Shown one piece after another: positions 1 to 5,512 of a stretch of 13,393 nucleotides of DNA; positions within the stretch are counted from its first letter, which is position 1, and each line of letters starts with the position of its first letter. The notes below the pieces were generated by a model. That model was not told where the DNA came from. It saw nothing but the letters and a program-made list of their open reading frames with translations, and did no database searches. A program made the position numbers and the translations under genes. Location: positions 1-13,393 of the forward strand of contig CALVXL010000112.1 in NCBI GenBank assembly GCA_944369635.1, in the 5' to 3' direction. The stretch is from an uncultured Clostridia bacterium. GTDB taxonomy: Bacteria > Bacillota > Clostridia > Christensenellales > Borkfalkiaceae.

Positions 1-554
1 GTGGAAAAGAGCACGCTCGCGCCCCTTTCGCGGGAAAGGGCGAGCGTCAAGTCGTTGAATTCCTCCCGCGATACGGGGTCGAGCCCGCTCGTCGGCTCGT
101 CCATCACGAAGAGCCTCGCGCCGTGCGACAGCGCCAGCGCGACGGAAAGCTTGACCTTCATACCCGCGGAAAGTTCCGAAGGCTTTTTATTTTCGTCGAT
201 ATCGAACCGCGCGAGATATTCGCGGCAGATTTTTTCGTCCCACGTAGGGTAAAAGGACGCGACAGTGCGGACGATTTTGCCGATTTTTTTATACGGGTAA
301 AAGTCAAACCCGCCGCTCACGAAGCCGATTTCCGACTTCACCGCCGCTTCGCATTCCGCAAAGTCCCGCCCGAACACCTCGGTTTTTCCCTCCGCGGCAA
401 TCAGCCGCATGACGGCTTTCAGCGCCGTGGTCTTGCCCGCGCCGTTCCTGCCGATAAGCCCGACGATATGCCCCTCTTCCACGGAAAAACTCACGCGCTC
501 CAGCGTAAAGGTCGGGTACTTTTTATAAAGATTTTCCACCCGCAGCGCCTTCAT
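1..554 (-). CDS. ABC transporter ATP-binding protein, partial (C-terminus beyond left edge)
   Basis: This is the nucleotide-binding subunit of an ABC transporter, which would hydrolyse ATP at the inner face of the membrane to drive a separate permease. The reading frame is open from ATG at 554 to the window edge, giving 184 codons. Walker A is GRNGAGKTT (about residues 36-44), the signature is LSAGMKVKL (about 143-151), and Walker B with D-loop is LFVMDEPTSGLDP (about 166-178). The H-loop would follow just past the edge. The signature reads LSAGM rather than LSGGQ, as in YtrB/BcrA-like exporters. The start overlaps the stop of the upstream AbrB-like gene in an ATGA, so the two are probably translationally coupled. 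No permease is visible; one may follow beyond the edge. Substrate unknown. Family assignment is firm; the YtrB-like subfamily is inference. Confidence 0.93.
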   Translation of the reverse strand, partial: MKALRVENLYKKYPTFTLERVSFSVEEGHIVGLIGRNGAGKTTALKAVMRLIAAEGKTEVFGRDFAECEAAVKSEIGFVSGGFDFYPYKKIGKIVRTVASFYPTWDEKICREYLARFDIDENKKPSELSAGMKVKLSVALALSHGARLFVMDEPTSGLDPVSREEFNDLTLALSRERGASVLFS

Positions 555-778
555 TTGTCCTTTTCCCCTTCCTTGAGCTTATAGACCTCTTTGAAAAAGT
601 TTTCCGCATACTCGAAGGGCTGAATCGCGATGCCCTGCCCTCGATTTGCCAACAGCAACAGCGCGTCCCCCTCGCTTATGCCGAACATATCCCGCACTTC
701 CTTCGGGATCACGATTTGCCCCTTCTGCCCGATCTTCACCGTCGCCATGTATTTTCCTTCGGGAAATTGTTTGGTCAT
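551..778 (-). CDS. AbrB/MazE/SpoVT-family DNA-binding regulator
   Basis: This is a 75-residue protein made almost entirely of one swapped-hairpin AbrB fold. The diagnostic stretch is KIGQKGQIVIPKEVRDMFGI at about residues 15-34, followed by a G-D-x-L-L-L-L turn. Such proteins dimerise and bind operator DNA. The start at 778 is supported by GGAGG on the minus strand about 8 bases upstream; the internal Met at residue 11 lacks such a site. A consensus promoter and a cluster of heptamer repeats lie directly upstream, suggesting autoregulation. The stop overlaps the start of the ABC ATPase gene, so it most likely regulates its own transporter operon, in the role GntR-type regulators play in ytr-like operons (inference). 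A MazE-like antitoxin role is less likely because no toxin gene is adjacent. Confidence 0.88.
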   Translation of the reverse strand: MTKQFPEGKYMATVKIGQKGQIVIPKEVRDMFGISEGDALLLLANRGQGIAIQPFEYAENFFKEVYKLKEGEKDK

Positions 779-795
779 TTTTTCTTCCTCCGTTG

Positions 796-820
796 GTAAG
801 AATTTTCTTACTTTTCTTAC
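796..820 (-). promoter_or_regulatory. Putative operator: three GTAAGAA heptamers
   Basis: On the plus strand, GTAAGAA (796-802) is followed by its reverse complement TTCTTAC at 805-811 and again at 814-820. The first two form a perfect inverted repeat with a 2-base centre, and the copies are evenly spaced at 9 bases. The cluster sits between the -10 box (823-828) and the start codon of the AbrB-like gene, so a bound protein would block transcription. Binding by the AbrB-like protein itself is inference. Confidence 0.5.
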
Positions 821-822
821 TC

Positions 823-851
823 ATTATAACGCAAAGGAAAGCGAAAGTCAA
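823..851 (-). promoter_or_regulatory. Sigma-A type promoter of the abrB-like/ABC operon
   Basis: Read on the minus strand, TTGACT (851-846) is separated by exactly 17 bases from a perfect TATAAT (828-823). This is 45 bases upstream of the AbrB-like start codon and downstream of the trpB terminator, so the two operons are transcribed independently. Confidence 0.85.
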
Positions 852-880
852 GTTTTTTCGGCAACGGCGCGCCGTCCGCG

Positions 881-922
881 CAAAAAAAGACCGCGCCCAG
901 CGGCAACTGCCGCTGGGCGCGG
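881..922 (-). terminator. Rho-independent terminator after trpB
   Basis: A perfect 14-bp GC-rich inverted repeat (891-904 with 909-922) has a 4-base loop. On the minus strand it is followed by TC and seven T residues (888-882). It lies about 100 bases past the trpB stop. A second hairpin with a perfect 9-bp core, extendable to 12 bp (about 930-960), lies just upstream on the same transcript but lacks its own U-tract in that direction. In the plus direction the first hairpin is also followed by a short T run, so it might act both ways, though no plus-strand gene leads into it. Confidence 0.88.
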
Positions 923-1022
923 TAAATTTTTTCCCGCGGTTCGCAAGAAACCGCGGGAAAGCGATTATATTTTTCGGTTTTTCAATACGCCGTGCGCGCG
1001 AATGCGGGCGAAAACGCCGCGC

Positions 1023-2408
1023 TCACGCGTTTTTGTTCTGCGGGATATCGGGAATGGAAGCAAAGCCTTTTTGCAGATCGGCTTCCGTGGGGATATAATC
1101 GGTCATCTTGCCGTCGTTAAAAGCGCCGTAAGCCGTCATATCGAAATACCCCGTACCCGTAAGGCCGAACAAAATGACCTTTTTCTTGCCCGTCTTTTTG
1201 CATTTGAGCGCCTCGTCGATAGCGGCTTTGATGGCGTGCGCCGATTCCGGCGCGGGCAGGGTTCCTTCCACTTTTGCAAACATTTCCGCCGCTTTGAAAA
1301 CCTCGCTCTGCTCGACGGAAACGGCGCGCATATAGCCGTCGTGATAAAGCTTGGAGACGATGGGGCTCATCCCGTGATAGCGAAGTCCCCCCGCATGGTT
1401 GGGGCTGGGCATAAATCCGCTGCCGAGCGTATACATTCTGGCAAGCGGCGTGGTTTTGCCCGTATCGCAGAAATCATACACATATTTTCCGCGCGTAAGA
1501 GACGGACACGATGCCGGTTCGACCGCGATAAAGTCGATATCGTTTTCGCCGTTGATCTTATCAACCATAAAAGGCGCGATCAGTCCGCCGAGATTGCTTC
1601 CGCCCCCCGCGCACCCGATGACGATATCGGGCATAATGTTATATTTATCCATTGCGATCTTGCTTTCCAGTCCGATGACAGACTGATGCAGAACGACGTG
1701 ATCGAGCACGCTGCCGAGCAGATAGCGGCAATTCGGCGTATGAACGGCCTTTTCCACCGCTTCGCTGATGGCGCAGCCGAGCGAACCGCCCGTTTCGGGA
1801 AATTCTTTTAAAATTTTTCTGCCGACCTCCGTCGTATCCGACGGCGAAGCGATGACTTTTGCTCCGTACGTGCGCATCACTTCGCGGCGGTGCGGCTTTT
1901 GCTGCGCGCTGACTTTCACCATATATACCGTAAGATCCAGCCCGAAAAACGCGCACGCCATGGCGAGCGCCGTGCCCCACTGCCCCGCGCCCGTTTCGGT
2001 GGTGACGGACGTCAACCCCTCTTTTTTCGCATAATACGCCTGCGCAACCGCGCTGTTGAGTTTATGCGATCCGCTGGTGTTGTTGCCTTCGAACTTATAG
2101 TAGATTTCGGCGGGCGTATCGAGCAGTTTTTCCAAAAAATACGCGCGCGTCAGCGGCGAAGGGCGGTACATCTTGTAAAATTCCCGTATTTCCTGCGGAA
2201 TGGGAATAAAAAGGTTTTTTTGATCGAGTTCCTGCTCCACCACGTCTTTGCAAAATACTTTGGAAAGTTTTTCCGCGGTGCAGGGTTTTAAGGTTGCGGG
2301 GTTCAGAAAGGGTTCGTGCTTTTCCTTCATCGCCGCGCGGATATTCAGCCATGCCTTGGGCATCTCCTCTTCTGTAAGATAAATTTTGGTCGGGATTTTC
2401 TTATTCAT
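1023..2408 (-). CDS. trpB: TrpB2-type tryptophan synthase beta chain (PLP-dependent)
   Basis: This PLP enzyme condenses indole with L-serine to give L-tryptophan in the cytoplasm. It is 461 residues from the ATG at 2408, which has GGAGAAG a few bases upstream. The frame stays open for 18 more Lys-rich codons, but that extension lacks a suitable site. The PLP lysine lies in GSHKLN (K116), where classical TrpB1 usually has AHK. The catalytic glutamate is in ETGAGQWG (E138), with Trp where TrpB1 usually has His. The phosphate-binding loop is GGGSN (268-272). Length and these motifs fit the TrpB2 subfamily, which is longer than TrpB1 and usually works without TrpA. No trpA or other trp gene is present, so indole salvage is a likely role (inference). 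A T-box with a Trp specifier precedes it and a strong terminator follows, so it is a single-gene unit. Confidence 0.95.
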   Translation of the reverse strand: MNKKIPTKIYLTEEEMPKAWLNIRAAMKEKHEPFLNPATLKPCTAEKLSKVFCKDVVEQELDQKNLFIPIPQEIREFYKMYRPSPLTRAYFLEKLLDTPAEIYYKFEGNNTSGSHKLNSAVAQAYYAKKEGLTSVTTETGAGQWGTALAMACAFFGLDLTVYMVKVSAQQKPHRREVMRTYGAKVIASPSDTTEVGRKILKEFPETGGSLGCAISEAVEKAVHTPNCRYLLGSVLDHVVLHQSVIGLESKIAMDKYNIMPDIVIGCAGGGSNLGGLIAPFMVDKINGENDIDFIAVEPASCPSLTRGKYVYDFCDTGKTTPLARMYTLGSGFMPSPNHAGGLRYHGMSPIVSKLYHDGYMRAVSVEQSEVFKAAEMFAKVEGTLPAPESAHAIKAAIDEALKCKKTGKKKVILFGLTGTGYFDMTAYGAFNDGKMTDYIPTEADLQKGFASIPDIPQNKNA

Positions 2409-2440
2409 TTTTTTCTTCTCCTTTTTTCCGATTTTTTTTA

Positions 2441-2494
2441 TTAGTATTTTTTTCCGCACCATCGGAATTCGGAACGCAATAATAATTTTCTCAT
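2441..2494 (-). CDS. Possible 17-residue peptide between T-box and trpB
   Basis: After the T-box terminator, a minus-strand ATG at 2494 is preceded by AGAGGGAT at good spacing and opens a frame ending in TAA at 2443-2441. The product reads MRKLLLRSEFRWCGKKY. It contains one Trp codon (residue 12) and is basic. It ends 32 bases before the trpB start. It could be a translated leader peptide giving a second layer of tryptophan sensing, a coupling ORF, or chance. I do not recognise the peptide. Confidence 0.35.
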   Translation of the reverse strand: MRKLLLRSEFRWCGKKY

Positions 2495-2508
2495 AATTTT
2501 ATCCCTCT

Positions 2509-2771
2509 AAAACAAAAACACGGTAAAATATCGCTTGGGACGATATTTTACCGTGTTGCCACCCAATTTTACGGCTGTCGAAGCCGCCTCGTTCTTCCGT
2601 ACCTTCATACGGACCCTCTTGACGCAAGGTTACGTCGGCCGCTACTCGATTCCTTTCGCGCCCGCCCTCAACGGCCCATTCGCTTAAATTACGCTGCTCC
2701 GTTCCACCGACCCGAAGCTCTCTTGAAACGTTCCTTTAAGTTACTACCCCGTCTCAACGGTTTTTCAGTTT
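2509..2771 (-). ncRNA. T-box riboswitch leader, tryptophan-specific
   Basis: This is a tRNA-sensing transcription attenuator. On the minus strand the T-box motif TGGGTGGCAACACGG is at 2565-2551. The Stem I hallmarks are present: AGAGAGC, then a GGTCGGTGG distal region. On the 3' side of Stem I is the specifier loop GAATGGGCC, with codon TGG at 2678-2676. The antiterminator bulge is UGGC, whose C would pair with G73, the discriminator base of bacterial tRNA-Trp. The competing terminator is a perfect 16-bp hairpin (2518-2533 with 2541-2556) followed by TTTTGTTTT. Uncharged tRNA-Trp should stabilise the antiterminator and permit trpB transcription. Boundaries are estimated from the promoter and the end of the U-tract. 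Confidence 0.95.
2511..2556 (-). terminator. T-box regulated terminator hairpin
   Basis: A perfect 16-bp stem (2518-2533 with 2541-2556) with a 7-base loop is followed on the minus strand by a T-rich tract with one G. Its 5' arm overlaps the T-box motif, so formation is mutually exclusive with the antiterminator. Confidence 0.92.
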
Positions 2772-2777
2772 TTTTCA

Positions 2778-2806
2778 CTTTAACATATATTTAACGGTTT
2801 TGTCAA
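2778..2806 (-). promoter_or_regulatory. Promoter of the T-box/trpB transcript
   Basis: On the minus strand a perfect TTGACA (2806-2801) is followed after 17 bases by TTAAAG (2783-2778), a weak -10. It begins 17 bases past the stop of the upstream membrane protein gene. No terminator separates the two, so readthrough into the T-box is possible. Confidence 0.7.
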
Positions 2807-2823
2807 GGGTTTCGGCAAAAATT

Positions 2824-3750
2824 TTACCGTTCCACCGCTACGCCCTTTTTTTCCGCCTTCTTGCTGCGGATATAAGAATACACCGTGTAGCCGCATCCCA
2901 GCACGCCGAAAATTATGCTCATTACAAAATCAGACGTCACCGCGCGGGAGAATTCTTCATTGGTTTTCATCAAATCGAAAAACATAATGACCGCGTCGCC
3001 GCCGATTCCCTGCGTCGTCATGGCGATCTTGACGGTTACGACCATGCATCCGAAAAAGGTCAGAAGCATACAGATCATAGACGCCGCAACGACGATGACG
3101 ATCTTAGGCGTATTGTTTTTGCCGCCGAATTTATCGTATAGCAGCCCGGAAAGAAACCCGATCAGGACGGCGACCCATCCCGAAATAAATCCCAGCGCAT
3201 ACACGACCACCCATGCCGTGCATCCCGCAAGAGCGCCGAGAACCGCGCCCAAAGAACCGTAAAGATAATTGCCCGCGGCGGACTTTTTTTTCTCGCTTTC
3301 CTCCGCGCATTCCTTCACCAGCACGTCCGCACATTTATCATGCGCCTTAAAATATGCCGTGCCGATCCGCACGCCGACGACGTTTTCTTCGAGCGGCTCC
3401 ATACAGAACGGACAAATATTTTCTTTTACGCCGAATTCGCGCAGCTTTGCCGAAACTTTATTCAGCACGTCTTCGAGTTTAGACATCGCGGACTTCATTG
3501 TTAATGCCGACAGCGTAAAGGAAAACGCCTGTTTATCCGCCGTAAAATTTCCGACCACGGCGTTCAGGTTCTTTTTATGGATAAATTCCTTCAGCTCCGC
3601 CGCCTTGTCATTCGGACTGCACCCGAACACGATATAAAACATTGTGCCGAGCGTAACGCTCACCGGATAGCCGCCGTACATCCCGTACGCCATGTTGTCG
3701 TCCGTCTTCCAACCCTGCTTATCCGCAAATTCCTTAAAATATTTGTTCAT
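2824..3750 (-). CDS. Zinc-ribbon-like membrane protein of unknown function
   Basis: I do not recognise this 308-residue protein. Residues 1-110 are soluble, with no signal peptide. A probable metal site follows: C113-x2-C116 and, about 20 residues later, H137-x2-C140. From residue 161 there are four predicted membrane segments (about 161-185, 187-207, 214-242, 272-292). The first two are Gly/Ala-rich, and the tail is basic. This suggests a cytoplasmic sensor or scaffold domain attached to a small membrane domain. The start at 3750 has a GGGGGAAG site just upstream on the minus strand. The gene has its own strong promoter and a roughly 100-base structured 5' leader. It may read through into the trpB T-box, but no functional link is evident. 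Confidence 0.85.
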   Translation of the reverse strand: MNKYFKEFADKQGWKTDDNMAYGMYGGYPVSVTLGTMFYIVFGCSPNDKAAELKEFIHKKNLNAVVGNFTADKQAFSFTLSALTMKSAMSKLEDVLNKVSAKLREFGVKENICPFCMEPLEENVVGVRIGTAYFKAHDKCADVLVKECAEESEKKKSAAGNYLYGSLGAVLGALAGCTAWVVVYALGFISGWVAVLIGFLSGLLYDKFGGKNNTPKIVIVVAASMICMLLTFFGCMVVTVKIAMTTQGIGGDAVIMFFDLMKTNEEFSRAVTSDFVMSIIFGVLGCGYTVYSYIRSKKAEKKGVAVER

Positions 3751-3797
3751 TTCTTCCCCCGTTATTCTCTTTTTTTATTTTACTTCTCAATCGGAAA

Positions 3798-3837
3798 AGA
3801 ATCCATAACAAAAGTTTACCTAAACCATAACGATTCT
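3798..3837 (-). promoter_or_regulatory. Structured 5' leader element
   Basis: Within the transcript leading to the membrane protein gene, AGAATC (3798-3803) can pair with GATTCT (3832-3837), enclosing a perfect GTTTA-CC-TAAAC inverted repeat (3814-3825). The inner hairpin is flanked by a direct repeat of CCATAAC (3803-3809 and 3825-3831). It could be an RNA structure or a protein-binding site. No known riboswitch class is recognised. Confidence 0.35.
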
Positions 3838-3853
3838 GCTTTCCTTTTGTTTA

Positions 3854-3890
3854 TGTTATATAGTATAACAAAAAGCTGCCTTCTTGTCAA
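3854..3890 (-). promoter_or_regulatory. Strong promoter with overlapping palindrome
   Basis: On the minus strand TTGACA (3890-3885) is followed after 17 bases by TATACT (3867-3862), giving a near-perfect sigma-A promoter for the membrane protein gene. The -10 box lies inside a perfect 7-3-7 inverted repeat, TGTTATA-TAG-TATAACA (3854-3870), which is a reasonable candidate operator. Confidence 0.8.
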
Positions 3891-4063
3891 CGGCAAATTC
3901 CGTAGACTATGCTCCGTCGCTGAAAATGATCATACCTGTTTTTACGTTTTTTATGCAAAAATATTTATCCATGTCTTTCTTTTTTATATGTGGATAAGTT
4001 GTGGATAACTTTTTATAATACTTACCTTATCCGATATTTCGGACGGAGATTTTACTTTTTCTA

Positions 4064-4092
4064 TTGACAAAAGAGCAAAAATAATTCACAAT
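4064..4092 (+). promoter_or_regulatory. Probable promoter of the sigma factor operon
   Basis: A perfect TTGACA (4064-4069) is followed after 17 bases by CACAAT (4087-4092), a 4/6 match to the -10 consensus. The sigma factor ATG lies 73 bases further on. I could not identify a clear ECF-type autoregulatory promoter. Confidence 0.55.
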
Positions 4093-4165
4093 AATAAAGA
4101 GATATGAATTCCGCTTACACCCGTAAACAATTCGGGCGCGGCATTTTAAATTCCGGGGAGAATGT

Positions 4166-4717
4166 ATGAGCGAACTTTCCGCATTGATTGCGACCTATCT
4201 TTTATATCTGAAAATGGGAAGAGAAAGCGCGCTTGACGAAATTTACAGGTTGTGTTCGTCGAGAATGTTTGCGCTGTCGCTCGGCATTTTAAAAAACCGC
4301 GCGGACGCCGAGGACGCGGTACAGACGGCGTTTGTGAAAATGGTGGACAGTTTAGATAAATTCAAAGGCGGCAACGGCTACGGTTTTATCATGAAGATCA
4401 CGCAAAATACCGCCATCGACATGCTGAGAAAGCGCGGAAAGTTTTGCGAAGTCAATATCGACGACTGTTTTTCCTTAACCTCTTACGACGAATACGACGA
4501 GGAAAGAAAAGTTACCTCCATCACGCTGGAAACGGCGATCGGGAAACTGGAAAAACGCGAAAAAGAACTGATTTACTACCGATATTATCTCGATCTGACG
4601 ATACGGGAAATCGCGGCGAAAGTGGGCGAAAGCAAATCAAAAGTGCAAAGAGATTTGGAAAACGCCGAAAAAAATTTAAAAATTTTATTACTTTCGGGGA
4701 CAAAATCCCCATTATAA
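4166..4717 (+). CDS. ECF-type RNA polymerase sigma-70 family factor
   Basis: This is a 183-residue alternative sigma factor that would direct RNA polymerase to a small regulon. Region 2 is at about residues 21-92, with the core-binding stretch NRADAEDAVQTAFVKM and a Trp-poor version of the -10 reading helix ending in NTAIDMLRKRGK. Region 4 spans about 120-174, with a helix-turn-helix around LTIREIAAKVGESKSKVQR. There is no region 3, as usual for ECF factors. The start at 4166 is preceded by GGGGAG at good spacing. The next gene, 11 bases downstream, encodes a single-pass membrane protein, the classic position of a cognate anti-sigma factor. Two lipoprotein genes follow, so the stimulus is probably envelope-related (inference). 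Confidence 0.92.
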   Translation: MSELSALIATYLLYLKMGRESALDEIYRLCSSRMFALSLGILKNRADAEDAVQTAFVKMVDSLDKFKGGNGYGFIMKITQNTAIDMLRKRGKFCEVNIDDCFSLTSYDEYDEERKVTSITLETAIGKLEKREKELIYYRYYLDLTIREIAAKVGESKSKVQRDLENAEKNLKILLLSGTKSPL

Positions 4718-4728
4718 ACGTTGTAAAT

Positions 4729-5421
4729 ATGATGAAAAAAGATATGCAGCTGGAAAACTTGATGAACCGCTACTTCGACGGCGTCCGCGTCGGCTACGAA
4801 ATAACGGCTCCCGCGCGGGCGGCGCTGGCGGAGAGAGCGCGCAGAAAGAAAAGGGCGAAGTTTACGTTACGGCTCGTTTCTTCTTTTGCGTGCGTTCTTA
4901 TCCTCGTCGTCGCCGTAATGGCGGCAAGCGGTATTTTCGGCGGCATTCATAAAAAAACCGAAGAAGGCCAAACGATTTCTTACTATACTTCCGCCGACGT
5001 TTCGGGAAAATATTTAACTTATTCCGAGCTTTACGAATTAAACAACTCCGTCTTTGCCGATTTTGAATTTTTTGAGTATTCCCACAGCGCTACGGCAACG
5101 TATACGGCGTATTACGAAAACGATACGGACGAACTGATGTTCGTGCGCGTGGACGCAAAGGTGATAAACGATTACGGCACGGAAGATCTGACGATCTTTA
5201 TCGAATTCAGTAAATATTCTTCTTATGAAGGCTTCAAGAGATATTACGAATTGCAAAACAAGGAAGTGATAGGCGGCAACGAAATTCTGTATAATACGGA
5301 ATACGTCAACGCCGAATGGGTTTCCTCCGCTTACGCGCAAAAATATGCCCTGAAGTATTTTTTAGACGTGACTTCCCCCAATAAAAACAGCTTAAACAAA
5401 TACATTTCTTATCTGATCTGA
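4729..5421 (+). CDS. Single-pass membrane protein, putative anti-sigma factor
   Basis: The protein has 230 residues from ATG at 4729 (a second ATG follows immediately; neither has a clear ribosome binding site, suggesting coupling to the sigma gene 11 bases upstream). Residues 1-45 are charged and presumably cytoplasmic, with the basic run RARRKKRAK near the membrane. One transmembrane helix is at about 47-69, and the remaining 160 residues are extracytoplasmic, rich in Tyr and acidic residues. This topology and the gene order fit an anti-sigma factor that holds the sigma factor at the membrane. No HxxxCxxC zinc anti-sigma motif is present, and I do not recognise the outer domain. The function rests on context rather than sequence similarity. 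Confidence 0.8.
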   Translation: MMKKDMQLENLMNRYFDGVRVGYEITAPARAALAERARRKKRAKFTLRLVSSFACVLILVVAVMAASGIFGGIHKKTEEGQTISYYTSADVSGKYLTYSELYELNNSVFADFEFFEYSHSATATYTAYYENDTDELMFVRVDAKVINDYGTEDLTIFIEFSKYSSYEGFKRYYELQNKEVIGGNEILYNTEYVNAEWVSSAYAQKYALKYFLDVTSPNKNSLNKYISYLI

Positions 5422-5512
5422 AAAAAAATAAAAAAATTTTTTCTTTTCGCGGGACAAATGCCCCTTTCGTTTCGTTGTAATAGCGAAATCTTTGATAAGG
5501 AGAAAAAATTTT

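Larger units (their letters stand above)
3751..4165. other. Divergent AT-rich intergenic region with tandem DnaA boxes
   Basis: No gene is supported in these 415 bases. They hold the minus-strand promoter and leader of the membrane protein gene, and a plus-strand promoter for the sigma factor gene. Between them lie two perfect DnaA boxes, TGTGGATAA at 3989-3997 and 4000-4008, 11 bases apart and in the same orientation. Surrounding sequence is very AT-rich. A weaker box-like TTATCCATG lies at 3965-3973. All genes to the left are on the minus strand and most to the right are on the plus strand, so this could be a replication-origin element or a DnaA-regulated control region. Confidence 0.55.

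Noticed and set aside
864..875. 12-bp palindrome ACGGCGCGCCGT upstream of the abrB-like promoter
   Set aside because: It is short, lies between a terminator and a -35 box, and has no second copy or clear role; it may be a chance GC-rich palindrome.
630..1811. Long plus-strand open frame across the abrB-like region and trpB
   Set aside because: It is antisense to well-supported genes, spans a terminator and a promoter, and its product is Arg/Ala/Phe-rich without any recognisable domain.
2409..2462. N-terminal extension of trpB by 18 codons
   Set aside because: The extension is Lys-rich and unlike the family N-terminus, while the ATG at 2408 has a well-placed ribosome binding site.
4695..4710. 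GGGGA-CAAAA-TCCCC hairpin at the end of the sigma gene
   Set aside because: The stem is only 5 bp, lies within coding sequence and has no T-tract, so it is not a credible terminator.
4444..4728. Upstream extension of the putative anti-sigma gene overlapping the sigma gene
   Set aside because: This part is the sigma coding sequence read in another frame; the membrane protein plausibly begins at 4729.
5460..5490. Small TTTCG/CGAAA hairpin before the VWA lipoprotein gene
   Set aside because: A 5-bp stem without a U-tract does not support a terminator or riboswitch.
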